A stretch of 64,000 bases of DNA from Bradyrhizobium neotropicale. Lineage in GTDB: Bacteria; Pseudomonadota; Alphaproteobacteria; Rhizobiales; Xanthobacteraceae. The notes under the pieces were generated by a model that saw nothing but the letters and a program-made list of their open reading frames with translations, made no database searches and was not told the origin of the DNA. Where the stretch lies: positions 1 through 64,000 of the forward strand of contig NZ_LSEF01000040.1 of assembly GCF_001641695.1 (NCBI RefSeq). The letters are read 5' to 3'. The position numbers and the translations under genes were made by a program. Of the stretch, positions 60,219 to 64,000 are shown piece by piece. Position 1 is the first letter of the stretch. Each line of letters starts with the position of its first letter.

Positions 60219-60437
60219 ATGGCAAATGGTCAGGTTGTCCTGGTTACAACTGAGCCGTTAGGCGGCGGCGCGCCCGTTCGCTCGGTTTTCTTTGTCGCCG
60301 AAGGAGATCCGGCAAGAGCCGCAGCAATCATCGCTACCATGATGGCTCCGAATGAACGGGTCGAAGCGTTCGGACCGCTTCCCGAAGCGGCCATCAAAGC
60401 ACTCGGGTTGAAACCCGGTGACTTCACGCACGGGTGA
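60219..60437 (+). CDS. Small conserved-looking protein of unknown function
   Basis: A 72-residue soluble alpha/beta protein, MANGQVVLVTTEPLGGGA at the start, ending LGLKPGDFTHG. AGGAGAGC stands in front of the ATG. It is divergent from the E1-E2 operon. The composition is clearly coding; no family recognised. Confidence 0.65.
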   Translation: MANGQVVLVTTEPLGGGAPVRSVFFVAEGDPARAAAIIATMMAPNERVEAFGPLPEAAIKALGLKPGDFTHG

Positions 60438-60488
60438 TGACGACGCGGAAGCGGACTCGCTCCGACTCCCCTCGTCTATCGAGGAGCG

Positions 60489-61262
60489 CTAAGCCGTCGC
60501 GCGCTGCCGTTCGACGAGCGCCTCGCCGAACGCCTCGAATATCTTCCGGTTGATCGGATTGCGCTGCGGGTCGTATTCGGCATGCCATTGCACGCCGAGC
60601 GCAAAGGTCGGAGCCTCAGCGATGCGGATCGCCTCGATGGTGCCGTCTTCGGCAACGCCTTCGATCATGACGCGCTTGCCCGGCTCCAAAATGCCCTGGC
60701 CGTGCAGCGAATTGACGCGGATCTTCTCGCAGCCGAGGATTTTGGCAAAGGCACCGCCCGGGGTGAGGTCTACCTCGTGGCGGTCGGCGAACACCACGGT
60801 CGGATCGGGATGGATCTCGCCGTTGTCCAGCCGCGGCATGCGGTGGTTCATGCGGCCGGGCAGCTCGCGTATCTCAGGGTGCAGCGAGCCGCCGAAGGCG
60901 ACGTTCATCTCCTGCAGGCCCCGGCAGATGCCGAACAGCGGGATGCCGCGGGCGACGCAGGCGAGCGAGAGCGCCAGCGCCACCTCGTCGCGGTGAATGT
61001 CGTAGGGCTCGTGCTTCTCGCAGGGGTCGACGTTGAAGCGCGTCGGGTGGACGTTGGCGCGGGCGCCGGTGAGGATGACGCCGTCCACGGTATCGAGCAG
61101 CGCACTGATATCGGTGATGTCCGGCGAGCCCGCAAACATCAGCGGCAAGCCGCCGGAGACCTCGGCAATCGCGCGCAGATTGCGCTCACCGACCATCTGG
61201 ACCTGAAATCGATTCTCGACGCGATGGGCATTCCCGATCACGCCGACGACCGGCTTTCTCAT
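60489..61262 (-). CDS. Class I glutamine amidotransferase-like hydrolase (peptidase C26, PuuD-like)
   Basis: A 257-residue hydrolase. The nucleophile Cys is in LFGICRGLQEMNVAFGG and the His-x-Glu pair in LGVQWHAEYD, the triad of gamma-glutamyl hydrolases such as PuuD (gamma-glutamyl-GABA hydrolase). GGLPLMFAGSPD near the start also fits. Substrate is likely a gamma-glutamyl amine but no polyamine genes adjoin. Start at MRKPVVGVIGNAH (61262); the frame extends 22 residues upstream with Ser/Arg-rich sequence. The 284 bases upstream hold no gene. Confidence 0.88.
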   Translation of the reverse strand: MRKPVVGVIGNAHRVENRFQVQMVGERNLRAIAEVSGGLPLMFAGSPDITDISALLDTVDGVILTGARANVHPTRFNVDPCEKHEPYDIHRDEVALALSLACVARGIPLFGICRGLQEMNVAFGGSLHPEIRELPGRMNHRMPRLDNGEIHPDPTVVFADRHEVDLTPGGAFAKILGCEKIRVNSLHGQGILEPGKRVMIEGVAEDGTIEAIRIAEAPTFALGVQWHAEYDPQRNPINRKIFEAFGEALVERQRATA

Positions 61263-61546
61263 CTCCCGTTCCGACCTCCCCGCCGAAGAAGATTCTCTAA
61301 ACATGCCCATCGGATGGAACAAATTCAACCGAGGAGACTGCGGGACGGCAATGCTATTTTCGCGTAAATGTCCCGCCCGACGGCAATCGAGGCCTTGGAC
61401 ACCCCTGCCGCCGGGCTGGGCGCGTCATCGCGGGACGTCGCGACCACCATCCCCGCTCCGGCCAGCATCCAACCGGCATCGGCGCCGGCTTGATCCCCGG
61501 CCGGATTTCGCGAAAGGTGCGTGCTGCCTTCTGACGAGGAAACGAT

Positions 61547-62688
61547 GTGACCATGCCCGCAGACGAGCGTTCCCGGACCCGGAGCGATCTGGCCTGGGCG
61601 ATCACGGTCGGCGGCATCGGCGTCGTGCTGTTTACCGCATCGCTCATCTTCACCTGGTATTTTGCCGCGACGCTGCTTCTGATCTTCACCGGCATGCTGC
61701 TCGGCGTCGGCCTCAACGCGCTGACCAACGCGCTCGGCCGGCGTGTTCATTGGCCACATCCGGTCCGGCTCGCGATCGTCTGCGTGGCGCTTGCGGTGAT
61801 GCTCGCCGGGGTTGCCTATCTCGGCGGCGCGACCATCGCCGAACAGGCCTCGGCCCTCAGCAACACCATCAAGTCGCAGATCACGCATGTCCGGTCCTTC
61901 CTCGAGAACCACGGCATCGACACCAGCTTCTTCGACATCGGCAATGCGACGTCCACCGCCGCCAACGCGGCGTCGGACGCGCCGCCTGCCCCAAGCGCGG
62001 CCCCGCATGGCCAGTTGCCGGGCGCAGGCGCCCTCGCCTCCAGCGGCGGGGCGATCGTCAGCCAGACCTTCAAGCTGCTGCTCGGCACCATCAGTGCCGT
62101 CGGCAACATCTTCATCGTGCTGTTCCTGGGCCTTGCCTTCGCCGCCCAGCCCAGCATCTATCACGATGGCCTCTTGTTCCTCGCGCCGGCCAGGCAACGC
62201 ACCCGTGCCGCCCTCATCATCGACCGCATCAGCGAGACGCTGGAACGCTGGCTGATCGCGCAGATCATCGTCATGATCGCAGTCGGCGTCGTCACCTGGA
62301 TCGGGCTGGCCGTCATTGGCATCCCCGGCTCGTTCATCCTCGGCATTCAGGCCGGCCTGCTCGCCTTCATCCCGACGGTTGGCGCCATCATTGCCGGCGT
62401 CGTCGTCGTGCTGGCGAGTCTCGCCTCGGGCTGGATCCCGGCGCTATCGGCGCTGCTGCTGTTCCTCGGCGTGACGCGATGGAGAGCTATGTGCTGACGC
62501 CGATCCTCCAGCGCCAGGCGCTGGACATTCCGCCGGCCACGCTGTTCGCGTTCCAGATCCTGCTCGGCGTGGTCTTCGGAATCTGGGGCCTCGCGCTGGC
62601 GCTGCCGCTGGTCGCCATCGCCAAGGTGATGATCGACCATTTCAAGACCTATGAGACCGCGGCGCCCGCCCACGCCGAAGCGGCGTAA
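61547..62688 (+). pseudogene. AI-2E-family permease gene with a frameshift
   Basis: The first frame gives 316 residues of an AI-2E/PerM-type transporter: paired membrane segments at the start, the periplasmic-type loop (about 95-165), and the conserved GIPGSFILGIQAGLLAFIPTVGAIIAG. It ends with an abnormal GVTRWRAMC. From 62479 the family's final part continues in another frame (MESYVLTPILQRQALDIPP ... LALALPLVAIAKV) up to 62688. The break lies at 62471-62480 and corresponds to a net loss of one base. Either a real inactivating mutation or a sequencing error. GAGGA stands 6 nt before the GTG start. Confidence 0.85.
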
Positions 62689-62694
62689 GGCCGC

Positions 62695-62991
62695 TCAGGT
62701 CGTCAGCACGGTCTCGGTGTGCTCGACCTCCGGAGGCGCAGCAAAGTACTGGCCGACCAGGCCGCGCCATTCGGTGAAATTCTCCGAGCCGCGGAAATCG
62801 ACGGTGTGATTTTCCAGCGTCGCCCACTTCACCATCAGCCGGTAGCGCTGCGGCTTCTCGATCGACTTGTGCAGCTCGAAGCCGTGAAAGCCCTTGGCGC
62901 GGCCGAACGCGGCCTTGGCCTTGGCGACTGCAGCCTCGAAATCCTTCTCGCTGCCCGGCTTGACGTCGATTTGCGCGATCTCGGTGACCAT
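62695..62991 (-). CDS. Antibiotic biosynthesis monooxygenase (ABM)-fold protein
   Basis: A 98-residue single-domain protein, MVTEIAQIDVKPGSEKDFE at the start, with the dimeric ferredoxin-like ABM pattern (AFGRAKGFHGFELHKSIEKPQRYRLMVKW, ENFTEWRGLVGQYF). Such proteins range from small monooxygenases to heme-degrading and structural ones; function cannot be fixed. It ends 6 bp from the end of the convergent permease gene. Confidence 0.78.
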   Translation of the reverse strand: MVTEIAQIDVKPGSEKDFEAAVAKAKAAFGRAKGFHGFELHKSIEKPQRYRLMVKWATLENHTVDFRGSENFTEWRGLVGQYFAAPPEVEHTETVLTT

Positions 62992-63049
62992 CGGTTTCCA
63001 CCCTTCTTGTTTGATGGGCCTGTCTACCGCAGCCAGCGACAAAGAAAAA

Positions 63050-63066
63050 GGCGCCGAAACGGCGCC
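63050..63066 (-). terminator. Terminator for the small membrane protein gene
   Basis: GGCGCC-GAAAC-GGCGCC preceded on the plus strand by AAAGAAAAA, which is a T run on the minus transcript. It lies 25 nt after the stop of the gene at 63092. Confidence 0.75.
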
Positions 63067-63091
63067 CTCCTGACCGGAAAATGCAGCGCTC

Positions 63092-63328
63092 TCAGGCGAA
63101 CAGGAGGACGGTGCCTGTCACGATGAGCGCGCAACCGGCGAACAGCGCGAGCGGCCAGTAGTTGCGGCTCTGGGTATAGCGCCCCTGCGCGCGGCGCTCG
63201 CTGATGACGGCGGTCTCGTATTCGTCGGCGGTGGAGAACAGACAGGCGAAACCGCCACGTGCCGAGGCCGCAGCGGCTTCGAGTGACATCAGGGCGGCCT
63301 GCGGATTCTGTCGACGGATCGATTCCAT
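63092..63328 (-). CDS. Small single-pass membrane protein
   Basis: A 78-residue protein, MESIRRQNPQAALMSLEAA at the start, with one C-terminal membrane segment (YWPLALFAGCALIVTGTVLLF). Cytoplasmic part is helical and contains one Cys. Function unknown. Upstream lies the end of a GGDEF gene on the same strand. Confidence 0.62.
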   Translation of the reverse strand: MESIRRQNPQAALMSLEAAAASARGGFACLFSTADEYETAVISERRAQGRYTQSRNYWPLALFAGCALIVTGTVLLFA

Positions 63329-63386
63329 GACCGCAATGGTAGGGATCGAATGGTAAACAGGGGATTACCGCAGAACCTCCCGCGCT

Positions 63387-64000
63387 TCAGGCCGTGGCCG
63401 GCTGCGTCCGCGGCACACCGACGCGCGCTGCGCTCTGGCGGCGCCAGTTCTCCAGCGACAGCGGCAGCTCCTCCGCAGCCTCGACGCGGTTACGGCCGCC
63501 GCGCTTGGCCTGATAGAGCGCCGTGTCGGCGGCCGCCAGAAGCACTTCGAGCTCGGTGCCGGCCGGACCGCCGGCAACGCCGATGCTGACGGTGGTGTCG
63601 ACCGGCCCCTCCTCGACCACGACGCCGGAGGTCTCGAACGCCTCGCGCACGCGCTCGGCGACCAGCACGCCCTCCTCCAGCGAGCACGGCAATAGCGCGG
63701 CGAACTCCTCGCCGCCGATGCGGCCCGAGAGATCCGAGATGCGCAGATTGCTGATGACGACGGTCGAGAACAGTTTCAGCATCTCGTCGCCGGCGGGATG
63801 GCCGAAGCGGTCATTGATCGACTTGAAGTGGTCGATGTCGAAGATCATCACGGTCACCGGGCGTCCGCCCTTGGCCTCACGTTCGATCACCCGCCCGCAC
63901 GCCTCGGAGAAGCCGCGGCGGTTGAGCATGCCGGTCAGGGGATCGGTGGAGGCTGCGGTCCTGTGCGCCGTAACGGTACGCTCCGACACCAGCATGAAGA
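63387..64000 (-). CDS. GGDEF-domain protein (diguanylate cyclase), partial
   Basis: The 3' part of a gene that runs off the right edge; about 204 codons are visible. A full GGDEF domain is present: TDPLTGMLNRRGFSEA, IDHFKSINDRFGHPAGDE, active-site RIGGEEFAALL, and TVSIGVAGG. The GGEEF variant is catalytically competent, so synthesis of cyclic di-GMP is expected. A C-terminal tail of about 35 residues follows. N-terminal sensor part lies outside the window. Confidence 0.92.
   Translation of the reverse strand, partial: FMLVSERTVTAHRTAASTDPLTGMLNRRGFSEACGRVIEREAKGGRPVTVMIFDIDHFKSINDRFGHPAGDEMLKLFSTVVISNLRISDLSGRIGGEEFAALLPCSLEEGVLVAERVREAFETSGVVVEEGPVDTTVSIGVAGGPAGTELEVLLAAADTALYQAKRGGRNRVEAAEELPLSLENWRRQSAARVGVPRTQPATA

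Noticed and set aside
61303..62497. Long plus-strand frame in front of and across the permease gene
   Set aside because: Only its last 70 residues are real protein (the frameshifted end of the permease); the rest is Arg/His-rich shadow sequence.

Overview
The window reads as chromosomal DNA of an alphaproteobacterium of the Bradyrhizobium / Nitrobacteraceae type. This rests on high G+C, the tig-clpP-clpX-lon block, a PII-glutamine synthetase pair behind a sigma-54 promoter, and two kinds of long palindromic intergenic repeat that I know from Bradyrhizobium. No rRNA or CRISPR array was seen.

Layout. 1-1.4 kb: an IS110-family insertion sequence cut by the window edge, followed by gene debris. 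1.5-5.3 kb: two tiny genes, tRNA-Asp, HU protein, peptidase T, a methyltransferase. 5.4-20.3 kb: a heavy-metal block with two RND pumps. The first (6.3-11.0 kb) has the membrane signature of copper/silver pumps. The second (13.8-19.3 kb) has the cobalt/zinc/cadmium signature and its own TolC-type channel, and is followed by a histidine-rich CDF exporter. Between them lie an ECF sigma factor, an NrsF-like membrane anti-sigma factor and small secreted proteins; two matching ECF-type promoters (TGTAACC, 16 nt, CGAACT) mark this inner regulon. 20.4-23.9 kb: methyltransferase, caspase-like protein, small genes.

23.94-40.33 kb: a 16.4-kb integrated element inserted in the anticodon arm of a tRNA-Val(TAC) gene, bounded by a 17-bp direct repeat. 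It encodes a tyrosine integrase, AlpA-like regulator, SF2 helicase, TOPRIM primase, a replication-type protein followed by four 19-bp iterons, ribbon-helix-helix proteins, small and large terminase, a run of tightly overlapping small genes, and exported beta-helix / tail-fibre-like proteins, one broken by an amber stop. I find no portal, capsid, or recognisable tail-assembly gene, so it looks like a phage satellite or a strongly reduced prophage. The insertion cuts the host tRNA-Val gene into two separated halves, neither repaired at its end, but the element carries a complete, different tRNA-Val(TAC) gene just inside one end. That apparent tRNA replacement is the most striking thing in the window.

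40.4-64 kb: core chromosome. lon, clpX, clpP and tig (ATP-dependent proteolysis and folding), tRNA-Leu, a copper-site-less multicopper-oxidase-like protein, NAD(P)HX repair enzyme, glnB-glnA, a periplasmic asparaginase, slipin/NfeD membrane pair, a three-gene 2-oxoacid dehydrogenase operon lacking E3, a C26 glutamine hydrolase, a frameshifted AI-2E-type permease, small proteins and a GGDEF protein running off the window end.
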